Below are positions 18,397-25,814 of a stretch of 64,000 bases of DNA, piece by piece. The DNA is taken from assembly GCA_026399835.1 (NCBI GenBank), contig JAPLQE010000064.1:46700-110699 (forward strand), given 5' to 3'. The translations under genes and the position numbers were made by a program. The DNA is from Burkholderiales bacterium. GTDB taxonomy: Bacteria; Pseudomonadota; Gammaproteobacteria; Burkholderiales; Burkholderiaceae_E. The notes beneath the pieces were generated by a model, which was not told where the DNA came from, ran no database searches, and saw only the letters and a list, made by a program, of their open reading frames with translations. Each line of letters begins with the position of its first letter. Position 1 is the stretch's first letter.

Positions 18397-19560
18397 ATGC
18401 AGACCATCGATCTCGTCTACTTCGACGCCGGCGGCGGTCATCGCGCCGCGGCCCAGGCCCTGCGCGGCGTGATCGCCGCCCAGCGTCGACCCTTCCGGGT
18501 CCGCCTCGTGCAGCTGATGCACGTGCTCGACCCCACGGACGCCTTCCGGCGCGTCTCGGGCATGGCGCCCGAGGACCTGTACAACCGACGGCTCGCCCGC
18601 GGCTGGACCTTCGGGCTGGGGTCGGAGCTGCGCGTGCTGCAGGCGATGATCCGGATCGGGCACCCGGCGCTGGTGCGGACCTTGCGGGCCCACTGGGCGC
18701 GCACGGCGCCCGACCTCGTGGTGTCGCTGGTGCCGAACTTCAACCGCGCGATCCACGAGTCGCTGCACGAGGCCCTGCCCGGCGTGCCCTTCGTCACGGT
18801 CATGACCGACCTCGCAGACGTGCCGCCGCGCTTCTGGATCGATCCGGGGCCTCACGGCCATCTGGTGTGCGGTACGCCGCGCGCGGTCGAACAGGCCCTG
18901 GAGGCCGGTGTCGGCGCGGACCGGGTGCATGCGGTGAGCGGCATGATCCTGCGGCGCGAGTTCCACCTGCCCGCGCCGGTCGATCGCGAGACGACGCTGC
19001 GCGCGCTGGGGCTCGACCCAGCGCGCCCGACCGGCCTGGTGATGTTCGGCGGGCACGGCTCGGCACAGATGACCCGCGTGGCCGAGGCGCTCGACGACGT
19101 CCAGCTGCTGTGCCTGTGCGGCCACAACGACGCCCTGCTCGATGCGCTGCGCGGCCTGCGCCGCAGGGCGCCGCTGGCGGCGGTCGGGTTCACCGGCGAG
19201 GTGCCTCGCCACATGCGGGCCGCCGACTTCTTCGTCGGCAAGCCGGGGCCGGGGAGCCTCAGCGAGGCGCTGCACTGCGGCCTGCCGGTGGTGACCTTCC
19301 GCAACGCCTCGACGATGCCGCAGGAGCGCTACAACACGCGCTGGGTGCAGGAGCAGGACGTCGGGCGGGTGGTCGCGTCGACCCGGGCGCTGCGTCCGGC
19401 GATCGTGTCGCTGCTCGGCGAGCTGGACGCCGCGCGCAGCCGCGTCGCACGGATCGAGAACCGGGCGCTGTTCGAGGTCGCCGACCTGCTGGCCCGGCTG
19501 CTGAAGCCGGTGCACGGCACACGGGCGAGCGATCGGCCCGAGCCGGCGGTCGCGGCATGA
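18397..19560 (+). CDS. GT28-type diacylglycerol glycosyltransferase
   Basis: 387 residues resembling monogalactosyldiacylglycerol synthase and the processive lipid glycosyltransferases. N-terminal LVYFDAGGGHRAAAQAL is the acceptor-side glycine loop; FVTVMTDLADVPPRFW, MFGGHGSAQM and the nucleotide-sugar region ADFFVGKPGPGSLSEAL near residue 285 are family landmarks. It would move a sugar from a nucleotide sugar to diacylglycerol at the inner membrane. No start further downstream is possible because the GGGH loop is near the N-terminus, and there is no ribosome site before ATG 18397. Its stop overlaps the next gene as ATGA. With the phosphoesterase it forms a phospholipid-to-glycolipid remodelling pair (inference from pairing and Pho boxes). 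Confidence 0.85.
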   Translation: MQTIDLVYFDAGGGHRAAAQALRGVIAAQRRPFRVRLVQLMHVLDPTDAFRRVSGMAPEDLYNRRLARGWTFGLGSELRVLQAMIRIGHPALVRTLRAHWARTAPDLVVSLVPNFNRAIHESLHEALPGVPFVTVMTDLADVPPRFWIDPGPHGHLVCGTPRAVEQALEAGVGADRVHAVSGMILRREFHLPAPVDRETTLRALGLDPARPTGLVMFGGHGSAQMTRVAEALDDVQLLCLCGHNDALLDALRGLRRRAPLAAVGFTGEVPRHMRAADFFVGKPGPGSLSEALHCGLPVVTFRNASTMPQERYNTRWVQEQDVGRVVASTRALRPAIVSLLGELDAARSRVARIENRALFEVADLLARLLKPVHGTRASDRPEPAVAA

Positions 19561-20393
19561 ACGCGTTCGCGGAGCCGCTCGACCCCGAGGCCACGCTGCG
19601 GGTGCGGACGGTCTGGATCTCCGACCTGCACCTGGGCACGGCGGGCTGCCAGGCGGCCGCGCTGCTGGCATTCCTGCGCGAGGTCGAGTGCGAGACGCTC
19701 TACCTGGTCGGCGACATTGTCGACGGCTGGCAGCTCAAGCGCTCGTGGTACTGGCCGCAGTCGCACAACGACGTGGTGCAGAAGATCCTGCGCAAGGCGC
19801 GCAAGGGCACCCGGGTGGTGTTCGTGCCTGGCAACCACGACGAGTTCGCGCGGCGCTACGTCGGCCACAGCTTCGGCGGGGTCGAGGTCGTCGACGACTG
19901 CATCCACCTGACCGCTGACGGACGCCGGCTGTGGGTCACCCACGGAGACCTGTTCGACGGCGTCGTGCAGTGCGCCCGCTGGCTCGCGCACCTGGGCGAC
20001 GCGGCCTACGAGTTCACGCTGCGCGCCAACCGGTGGTTCAACGTGGCCCGGGCGAGGCTGGGCCTGCCCTACTGGAGCCTGTCGCGCTACCTGAAGCTCA
20101 AGGTCAAGCGCGCGGTCAGCTACGTGGGCGACTTCGAGGCCGCGGTCGCCCGCGAGGCCCGCCGACGGGGCGCGAACGGCGTGGTGTGCGGCCACATCCA
20201 CCACGCCGAGATCCGGACCATCGACGGCGTCCTCTACTGCAACGACGGGGACTGGGTCGAGAGCCTGACGGCACTCGTCGAACGGCACGACGGCCGGCTC
20301 GAGATCCTGGACTGCTCCGGTGCCGCGACGCGGGCCGGGGCCGACGCGGCCTTCGTGCAGTCCGCCGAACCGCTGGGCATGAAGACGTCGTAG
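19557..20393 (+). CDS. PlcP/LpxH-like calcineurin-type phosphoesterase
   Basis: 278 residues. Metallophosphoesterase motifs are WISDLHLGT near residue 22, YLVGDIVDGWQL, FVPGNHDEFARR near 98, WVTHGDLFDG and GHIHHAEIRT near 205, all with metal ligands intact. By similarity it would be called a UDP-2,3-diacylglucosamine diphosphatase. However, the same family includes PlcP, a PhoB-regulated phospholipase C that frees diacylglycerol from phospholipids and is usually encoded next to a lipid glycosyltransferase. The 4-bp overlap with the glycosyltransferase and the Pho boxes upstream favour PlcP. The lipid A enzyme LpxH would be expected elsewhere in the genome. Confidence 0.85.
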   Translation: MNAFAEPLDPEATLRVRTVWISDLHLGTAGCQAAALLAFLREVECETLYLVGDIVDGWQLKRSWYWPQSHNDVVQKILRKARKGTRVVFVPGNHDEFARRYVGHSFGGVEVVDDCIHLTADGRRLWVTHGDLFDGVVQCARWLAHLGDAAYEFTLRANRWFNVARARLGLPYWSLSRYLKLKVKRAVSYVGDFEAAVAREARRRGANGVVCGHIHHAEIRTIDGVLYCNDGDWVESLTALVERHDGRLEILDCSGAATRAGADAAFVQSAEPLGMKTS

Positions 20394-20588
20394 CGGGCGG
20401 ACGGCCGTCCTGGCCACGCGAGCCCGGGCCGCCTCGGACGCGTCCTGCATCGCGCCACGCGGCGGCACCGCTGGTCCGGCGCGGGGTTCCGCTCGCGCCG
20501 GCGGACGGACCGGAGCCGGCCCCGGGCATCGAAGCTTGTAGCGCGTGCCGTGCGGGCCCGCCGCCCGACCGCCCCTCCTCGCTCCCCG

Positions 20589-22391
20589 ATGCCCGTCCCA
20601 CCCGCCACGACGCCCGTTGGTTCGCCCGTTGGTTCGCCCGTTGGTTCGCCCGTTGATTCGCTCGAGCCGGCCGCCCCGTGCGGCGCCGGCATCGCCCGAG
20701 CGGCGGGCTGCCTGATCGCGCTCGGACTCGGCGCAGCGCCTGCGCCCGCGCTCACGCAGACCGCTGCCGACACCGCGCCGGCCCCCACCACGACGGCCCC
20801 GCCGAAGCAGCGCAGCGGCACCGCCTTCGTCGTCGACGCTGGCGGCCGGCTGCTGACCAACGCGCACGTCGTAGCCGACTGCGCCCGCATCGAGCTTACC
20901 TACGGCGACGGCCGCCGCGTCGGCGGTCGGATCGCCGTGCGCGATGCGCGGGCCGATCTCGCGCTGCTGGAAGGCGCGGCGCCCGCGCCCGCGGTCGCCG
21001 CGTTCGCCCGCCCGAGCGCCCGGGCCGGCGACGATGTGATCGCGCTCGGCTATCCGCTGCGCGGCCTGCTCGCGATCGAGGCGAACGTCTCGACCGGCAT
21101 CGTCAGCGCAACCGCGGGCCTGAAGGACGATCCGACGCGGCTGCAGATCTCGGCGCCGATCCAGCCGGGTCACTCGGGCGGGCCGCTGCTCGACGAGTCG
21201 GGCGCGGTGGTCGGCGTGGTCGTCTCCAAGCTGAACGCGCTGCGCGTGGCGCGCATGACCGGCGACGTGCCGCAGAACGTGAACTTCGCGATCAAGTCCG
21301 GCGTCGCGCAGGCCTTCCTGCGCGCCCACGGCATCGAGCCGGTGATGGCCGAGCCGCCGGCACGGCGCCCGCGCACCGCGGACGTGGTGCAGGCCGCCCG
21401 GGCGTTCACGGCGCTGGTGGAATGCGCGACGCAGGCCGGGGAGCTCGCGACCGGGGCGCCGCCGGCGACGGGCGCCGCGCCGATCGCCGCAGTCCCCGCT
21501 CCGGTCGCCCCCGGCCCGACGGTCGCGGCCTCGACGGCCCCTGCCCCGAGCTTCGATCTCCCGGTGCGCTGCGTGCTCGGCGAGGAGTGCGCGACGCTCG
21601 ACTTCTTCGACCACGGCGAGCAGCGCGACTTCGCCTGCGGCAACCGTGCGGCGCCGCGCAGCGTCTACACCCGGTTCGCGCTGCTGGGCGAGCACCTGAA
21701 CCGCCGTGATCTGGCGATCGTCGCCGCGGCCGACGGCCGCGTGGTCGGGCGCGGCGACAGCGGGCTGACGCTCGAGCACGGCGGCGGCTGGCGCACTGTC
21801 TACCGCTTCGACACCGGGACCGCCCCGGTCCCGGTCGGCACGGCCGTGAGCCGCGGCGACGTCCTCGGTCGCCTCACCCCGTTCAAGTGGGGGACGAGCA
21901 CCGCGCCGGTGATGGGGTTCGCGGTGACGAAGGACGGCCGTGCGCTCGACCCATTCCGTCCCGACCCGTCATCGGCCGGCTGCGGCACCTCGGGCGACAC
22001 GCGCTGGTCGCCCGCCGCCCAGGCAGCGCTCGGCTACGTCGCCACGGCCGTGCTCGATGCCGGCTTCGCCGCGAAGGACCTGGATGCCGCGGGGCTGCAG
22101 GCGGGCGACCTGCCGCCGGTCACCCGCGAGTCGACGCACCTGTCGTTCTGGGTGCGCCGCGTCGGCGTGCGCGCCGGCGACCGCGAGCTGATCCAGGTGC
22201 TCGACCCGGCGGGTCGCGCGGTGGGCCGCCACGAGTTCGTCGCCGAGGCCGCGCGCGCGGCGGGGCTGCTGCAGATCGCACGCCGCAACCCGGCCGCGAG
22301 CTGGGCCCCCGGCACCTACCGGGCGACCTACACGCTGACGCGCGACGGCGCCGAGCTGGTCAGCGCCGTGCGCGAACTGACGCTTCGCTGA
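20589..22391 (+). CDS. Secreted trypsin-like serine protease fused to a degenerate M23 domain
   Basis: About 600 residues. After a GSPV-repeat N-terminus, a hydrophobic segment (CLIALGLGAAPAPALT) looks like a signal peptide with a long N-region. A chymotrypsin/DegP-fold protease follows: His in LLTNAHVVADC, Asp in ARADLALLEG, Ser in QPGHSGGPLLD. After an Ala/Pro linker, a region with ADGRVVGRGDSGLTLEHG and VSRGDVLGRL has the shape of a LytM/M23 beta-barrel but lacks its His and Asp zinc ligands. A C-terminal beta domain (WAPGTYRATYTLTRDG) resembles an Ig-like fold. No PDZ domain is present. I used ATG 20589; a GTG at 20550 in the same frame is possible. It stands alone and is convergent with the peroxidase gene. 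Confidence 0.8.
   Translation: MPVPPATTPVGSPVGSPVGSPVDSLEPAAPCGAGIARAAGCLIALGLGAAPAPALTQTAADTAPAPTTTAPPKQRSGTAFVVDAGGRLLTNAHVVADCARIELTYGDGRRVGGRIAVRDARADLALLEGAAPAPAVAAFARPSARAGDDVIALGYPLRGLLAIEANVSTGIVSATAGLKDDPTRLQISAPIQPGHSGGPLLDESGAVVGVVVSKLNALRVARMTGDVPQNVNFAIKSGVAQAFLRAHGIEPVMAEPPARRPRTADVVQAARAFTALVECATQAGELATGAPPATGAAPIAAVPAPVAPGPTVAASTAPAPSFDLPVRCVLGEECATLDFFDHGEQRDFACGNRAAPRSVYTRFALLGEHLNRRDLAIVAAADGRVVGRGDSGLTLEHGGGWRTVYRFDTGTAPVPVGTAVSRGDVLGRLTPFKWGTSTAPVMGFAVTKDGRALDPFRPDPSSAGCGTSGDTRWSPAAQAALGYVATAVLDAGFAAKDLDAAGLQAGDLPPVTRESTHLSFWVRRVGVRAGDRELIQVLDPAGRAVGRHEFVAEAARAAGLLQIARRNPAASWAPGTYRATYTLTRDGAELVSAVRELTLR
20616..20663 (+). repeat. 12-bp tandem repeat coding for GSPV
   Basis: Three exact copies of GTTGGTTCGCCC begin at 20616, 20628 and 20640, followed by a diverged fourth at 20652. 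The unit is a multiple of three, so copy-number change would lengthen or shorten the N-terminal extension of the protease without breaking its frame. Confidence 0.9.
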
Positions 22392-22399
22392 GCGCGCCG

Positions 22400-22426
22400 C
22401 GCGCGGCCACCCGAGGCGGCCGCGCG
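22400..22426. terminator. Possible bidirectional hairpin between convergent genes
   Basis: Perfect inverted repeat CGCGCGGCC (22400-22408) and GGCCGCGCG (22418-22426) with a 9-base loop, in the 50-bp gap between the convergent protease and peroxidase genes. No T-run follows, so it would be an atypical terminator. Confidence 0.4.
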
Positions 22427-22441
22427 ACGCGCCACCGCCCC

Positions 22442-23776
22442 TCAGCGGCGGAACGGGCTCGCGAACTTCGGATCGGCCGCGAACGCGGTGTCGGTCAGCG
22501 TGCCCATGAAGGCCACCAGCGCCTGCTTGTCGGCGGCGCTCAGGTTGAGCCGGCGCGGCGGGCCGCCGTTGGGCTGGCGCAGCCGGTTGTCGAGCGCGGG
22601 GCCGTCCTGCACGCCGGAGCTGTAGTGCTCGACGACCTGCGCGAGGCTCGAGAACCGTCCGTCGTGCATGAAGGCGGTGCCGAGCGCGACGTTCTTGAGC
22701 GAGGGCGACTTGAACACCACCGTCTCCCCGGCATCGAGCCCGTTGCTGCGCGAGTTCGCGTTGAGCGCGAAGGTCGGCGGCACGTGGCAGCCGGCGCATC
22801 CGAGCCCGCCCTGCTGCGGCGCCATGACGAACAGCACCCGGCCGCGCTCCTGCTGCGCGCTGAAGCCGCGGGCCGGCAGCGACAGGCCGCGGTCGGCGAG
22901 CGCCGGGTCGTAGTTGAGCGCGTACGCCGTGTCCCACGCGCTGCCGGCCGAGACCATCGCACGCTCGAAGTGCGCGAGCGCGCGCTGGATGCGCGCCTCG
23001 GTGATCGTGGCGTCGCCGAACGCGAGCTCGAAGAGCTCGGGGTAGTAGGGCAGCGCCGCCATCTTCGCGATCAGCGCCGCCATGCCGCCGGCGGCAGGAT
23101 CGAAGCCCATCTCGACCGGATGCTGGATCGGCTGCGTGGCCTGCGCCTCGACGCTCGCGGCGCGACGGTCCCAGAACATCGTGCCCGGGCGCCAGTAGCG
23201 CAGGTTGCCCAGCCGCATCGCATGCGCGGTGGTGAACTGCGTGCCGGCGAAGCCCGCGCTGAAGCGCGCCGGGTCGTCGAAGCCGGTTGCCTGCTGGTGG
23301 CAGGACGCGCAGGACACCGCGTCGTTCACGCTCAGCCGCCTGTCGTTGAACAGCACGCGCCCGAGCGTCGCGACCCGGTTCGACACCGGGTCGGCGAGCG
23401 AGGCGTTGTCGATCGCGCGGACGCGGCCGTCGTAGTGGGCGGGCAGGACGGGCGATGCATAGTTCGCGAGCCGCAGCAGGTCGAGGTCGAGCCAGCCCGA
23501 CGCGGTGACCGACAGCGCCTTGGTGCCGGTGGTGGTGGTCGCGAGCGGATCAGGCGCCGCGGCCGCGACGTCGGCGGGCGGATCGTTCGCGGCGGTGGGG
23601 TCCGCGTCGGCGGCCGTCGGAGGGGTCGCGGCCGCTGCGGCGGCGGTCGCGGCGGTCGCGGCGGGCGGGGTCGGCGTGTCGCCGCCGCCCCCGCAGGCCG
23701 CGAGGGCCAGCGCGAGGCACAGCGCACCGCAGGCGGCCAGCGGCCGCGGAACACCAGGATGTCGGATCGTCGTCAT
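22442..23776 (-). CDS. Dihaem cytochrome c peroxidase/MauG-family lipoprotein
   Basis: 444 residues. A lipoprotein signal (LALALAACGGGG, lipobox LAAC) is followed by an Ala/Thr/Pro-rich linker of about 60 residues, then the catalytic domain. Two haem c sites are present: CASCHQQATGF and CAGCHVPPTF; between them are LGNLRYWRPGTMFWDRRA and HPVEMGF. SLKNVALGTAFMHDGRFSSL near 385 is a C-terminal block of the CcpA family. These periplasmic enzymes reduce H2O2 or carry out MauG-like long-range oxidations. ATG 23776 starts the signal peptide; the longer open frame upstream is a shadow. No electron-donor gene is adjacent. Confidence 0.88.
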   Translation of the reverse strand: MTTIRHPGVPRPLAACGALCLALALAACGGGGDTPTPPAATAATAAAAAATPPTAADADPTAANDPPADVAAAAPDPLATTTTGTKALSVTASGWLDLDLLRLANYASPVLPAHYDGRVRAIDNASLADPVSNRVATLGRVLFNDRRLSVNDAVSCASCHQQATGFDDPARFSAGFAGTQFTTAHAMRLGNLRYWRPGTMFWDRRAASVEAQATQPIQHPVEMGFDPAAGGMAALIAKMAALPYYPELFELAFGDATITEARIQRALAHFERAMVSAGSAWDTAYALNYDPALADRGLSLPARGFSAQQERGRVLFVMAPQQGGLGCAGCHVPPTFALNANSRSNGLDAGETVVFKSPSLKNVALGTAFMHDGRFSSLAQVVEHYSSGVQDGPALDNRLRQPNGGPPRRLNLSAADKQALVAFMGTLTDTAFAADPKFASPFRR

Positions 23777-23946
23777 GGGAGAGCGGCCCCTCGGGGCTCC
23801 GTTGAACGCCGCCGCACCTGCGGCGACAGGACGGACGTTAGGCGTCGAATGTGGAGGAACCGTGCACGGCCGTACCGGCGGTCGCGGAGGCGGGTCGGGC
23901 GGCTGTCGGGCCGCGACCGCGGACGCGCCGCGGGAGCCCGCGGCGC

Positions 23947-24288
23947 TCAGGCGCCGCCACGCGGCGCCCCGGGCGGCGGCGTGCCACAGCCCGCGCCGGC
24001 CGCCGGCAGCACCAGCCGCGCGCCCGAGGCATAGAGCGCGGCGACGAAACCGGGCGACTCGCCGCGTACCCGCAGCCAGCCCGCCGGCGCATCGATCGCG
24101 AGGACCGGTGCCCGGGACAGCAGCGCCGCGACACCGGCGGGCTCGACCAGCACCAGCACCTCGCGGGTCGGCTCCGCCCACCGCGCCAGCGCGCCCAGCC
24201 CCGCGAACCAGGCGGCGAGCACGAGCGCGGCCGCGGCGGCGAACCGCAGCGCCGTGCGCGCGGCTGCGGGCTCAGTAGTCGTAGACAT
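23947..24288 (-). CDS. Small membrane-anchored protein of unknown function
   Basis: 113 residues from ATG 24288, overlapping the end of the upstream gene by 17 bp. One hydrophobic segment at about residues 14-33 (FAAAAALVLAAWFAGLGALA) could be an anchor or uncleaved signal. The rest is a small soluble domain with VLVLVEPAGVAALLSRAPVLA and ends in a Gly/Pro-rich tail. No family is recognised. The overlap and order suggest it forms one unit with the two genes upstream (24272-25354 and 25362-25793). Confidence 0.65.
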   Translation of the reverse strand: MSTTTEPAAARTALRFAAAAALVLAAWFAGLGALARWAEPTREVLVLVEPAGVAALLSRAPVLAIDAPAGWLRVRGESPGFVAALYASGARLVLPAAGAGCGTPPPGAPRGGA

Positions 24289-25354
24289 GCTCGAGCGAGA
24301 CCACACCGCCCTGCAGCCCGCGCAGCAGCGCACACAGCGCATCGACGCGCACTGCCAGCGCGACGCGCTCGGATCCGTGCCGGGCCTGCACCGGCACCGC
24401 GAGCAGCGGTACGGCCCCCGCAGGCGGCTGCGCGCCGGCGGGCGCCAGCACGGTCAGCATCACCTCGTCGTTGCCCGCGATCTCGACCAGGTCGCGCCCG
24501 CGCGCGGCCAGGCCCGCGAGGATCTCGGTGTACGCACGGTAGCGCGGCGTCTCGATCACCGAGGTGCCGTCGGCGCGTCGCTCGACGAGGACGATCCGCG
24601 CATCGACGGCCAGGTCGCCCGCGTCGAGCCCGCGCACCACGCTGCGCAGCGTCGACGCCGCGGGCGAGAGCCCGGCGAGCGCGCCCAGCGCCTTCGCGTA
24701 GACCGCCTTCACGCCGTACTCCAGGCTCAGCGCCACGCGCCGCTCGACCTTGCGCACGGGATGCCCGCCCTGCCACGGCACCTCGCGCCAGAAGCGCGCG
24801 AGCGTCGGCCCGAACGGATACGCGTACCACGGCGCCTGACGCAGGAAGGCGGCGTAGTCGTCGGAGACCGCGTGCGAGAAGGTGTCCTCCGGCGTCGGCG
24901 CACCGCCTCGCACGGCCTCGGCGAGCGCCCCGAGCGTCGACTCCCACGCACCCTTGACCGCCATCTCGGCACTGAAGCTGATGCCGATCACATGCAGCAT
25001 GGTGCGGGTGTCCGAGGGGATCTCGCCACGGGCGGATGCGGTGCGCACGACCGCGCACAGGCCGCGCCAGTAGCCGGCGACGCTCGACGCGTAGGCGAAG
25101 GCCGACTCGCCCCGGGCTCGCGACACGGCGGCGAGGTCCTCGTAGGCGTGCACGATCGACCACTCGGGATAGGTGAGGTACGTGTCGACCTCCACGCGAC
25201 GGTCTGCCGGCGGCAGGATCGGCGCGTACGCGGGGCCGCCGTCGGCGCGGACGGTTACGCAGCGCGTCTCGATCCACGCGATCGGCGCCGCCGCCGCGAG
25301 CCCGAGCGCCAGGCCGAGCAGGACGGCGATGCGGGCGAGCCGCGCGAACCGCAT
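24272..25354 (-). CDS. Exported or membrane-anchored protein of unknown function
   Basis: 360 residues from ATG 25354. A hydrophobic N-terminal segment (IAVLLGLALGLAAAAPIAW) is a signal or anchor, so most of the protein is likely periplasmic. Notable stretches are DTYLTYPEWSIVHAYEDLA near residue 57, MLHVIGISFSAEMAVKGA near 120 and SHAVSDDYAAFLRQAPWYA. No enzyme motif or known domain is recognised. The gene lies 7 bp after the small polytopic protein and overlaps the next gene by 17 bp, so the three form an operon whose task is unknown. Confidence 0.75.
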   Translation of the reverse strand: MRFARLARIAVLLGLALGLAAAAPIAWIETRCVTVRADGGPAYAPILPPADRRVEVDTYLTYPEWSIVHAYEDLAAVSRARGESAFAYASSVAGYWRGLCAVVRTASARGEIPSDTRTMLHVIGISFSAEMAVKGAWESTLGALAEAVRGGAPTPEDTFSHAVSDDYAAFLRQAPWYAYPFGPTLARFWREVPWQGGHPVRKVERRVALSLEYGVKAVYAKALGALAGLSPAASTLRSVVRGLDAGDLAVDARIVLVERRADGTSVIETPRYRAYTEILAGLAARGRDLVEIAGNDEVMLTVLAPAGAQPPAGAVPLLAVPVQARHGSERVALAVRVDALCALLRGLQGGVVSLEHVYDY

Positions 25355-25361
25355 GCCCGCG

Positions 25362-25793
25362 CTACCCGCCCCGGCCCGCGTCCGGACCCGAGCCCGGCGC
25401 GGCGCGCCAGCCGACGAACGCCGCCACCCCGCCGAGCGCGAGGTGCGGCAGGTTGGCGAGGATCCGGAAGACCGCCGGCTGCGGCTGGATGCCGTACAGC
25501 AGGATGCCAAGGTCGAGATAGCCCGAGCCGGTGGCGAGCCCGAGCAGCCCGTCGAGCAGGTACAGCGTGCCGAACAGCCGCAGGAACGCGACCGACGCCC
25601 GCCGCGAGACGAAGGCCGCGACCGCGGCCCAGAGCGCCGAGGCCGCATGCAGCAGATCGTCGTAGACGTCGAGCGCGAAGATGCCGAAGACACGGCCCTC
25701 GCCGTCGACGATACCCGGCACCTGGTTGAGCAGCGCGACCGCGCCGAGCACGAGGGCGTAGCCGACGGCGACGCCGCGAACGGGGAATGTCAT
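25362..25793 (-). CDS. Small polytopic membrane protein (DUF4383-like)
   Basis: 143 residues with about four hydrophobic helices (GYALVLGAVALLNQVPG; LLHAASALWAAVAAFV; FLRLFGTLYLLDGLLGL; NLPHLALGGVAAFVGW). The layout and the sequence IFALDVYDDLLHAASAL recall the DUF4383 family of four-helix proteins, but this is a resemblance by eye. ATG 25793 opens the operon that continues into 25354 and 24288. There is no clue to function beyond membrane location. Confidence 0.7.
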   Translation of the reverse strand: MTFPVRGVAVGYALVLGAVALLNQVPGIVDGEGRVFGIFALDVYDDLLHAASALWAAVAAFVSRRASVAFLRLFGTLYLLDGLLGLATGSGYLDLGILLYGIQPQPAVFRILANLPHLALGGVAAFVGWRAAPGSGPDAGRGG

Positions 25794-25814
25794 GGGCGGA
25801 TCCGGGTCGTCGGG

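Noticed and set aside
19557..20393. Calling the phosphoesterase LpxH of the lipid A pathway
   Set aside because: The motifs allow it, but the overlap with a lipid glycosyltransferase and the Pho-box arrays favour the PlcP role.
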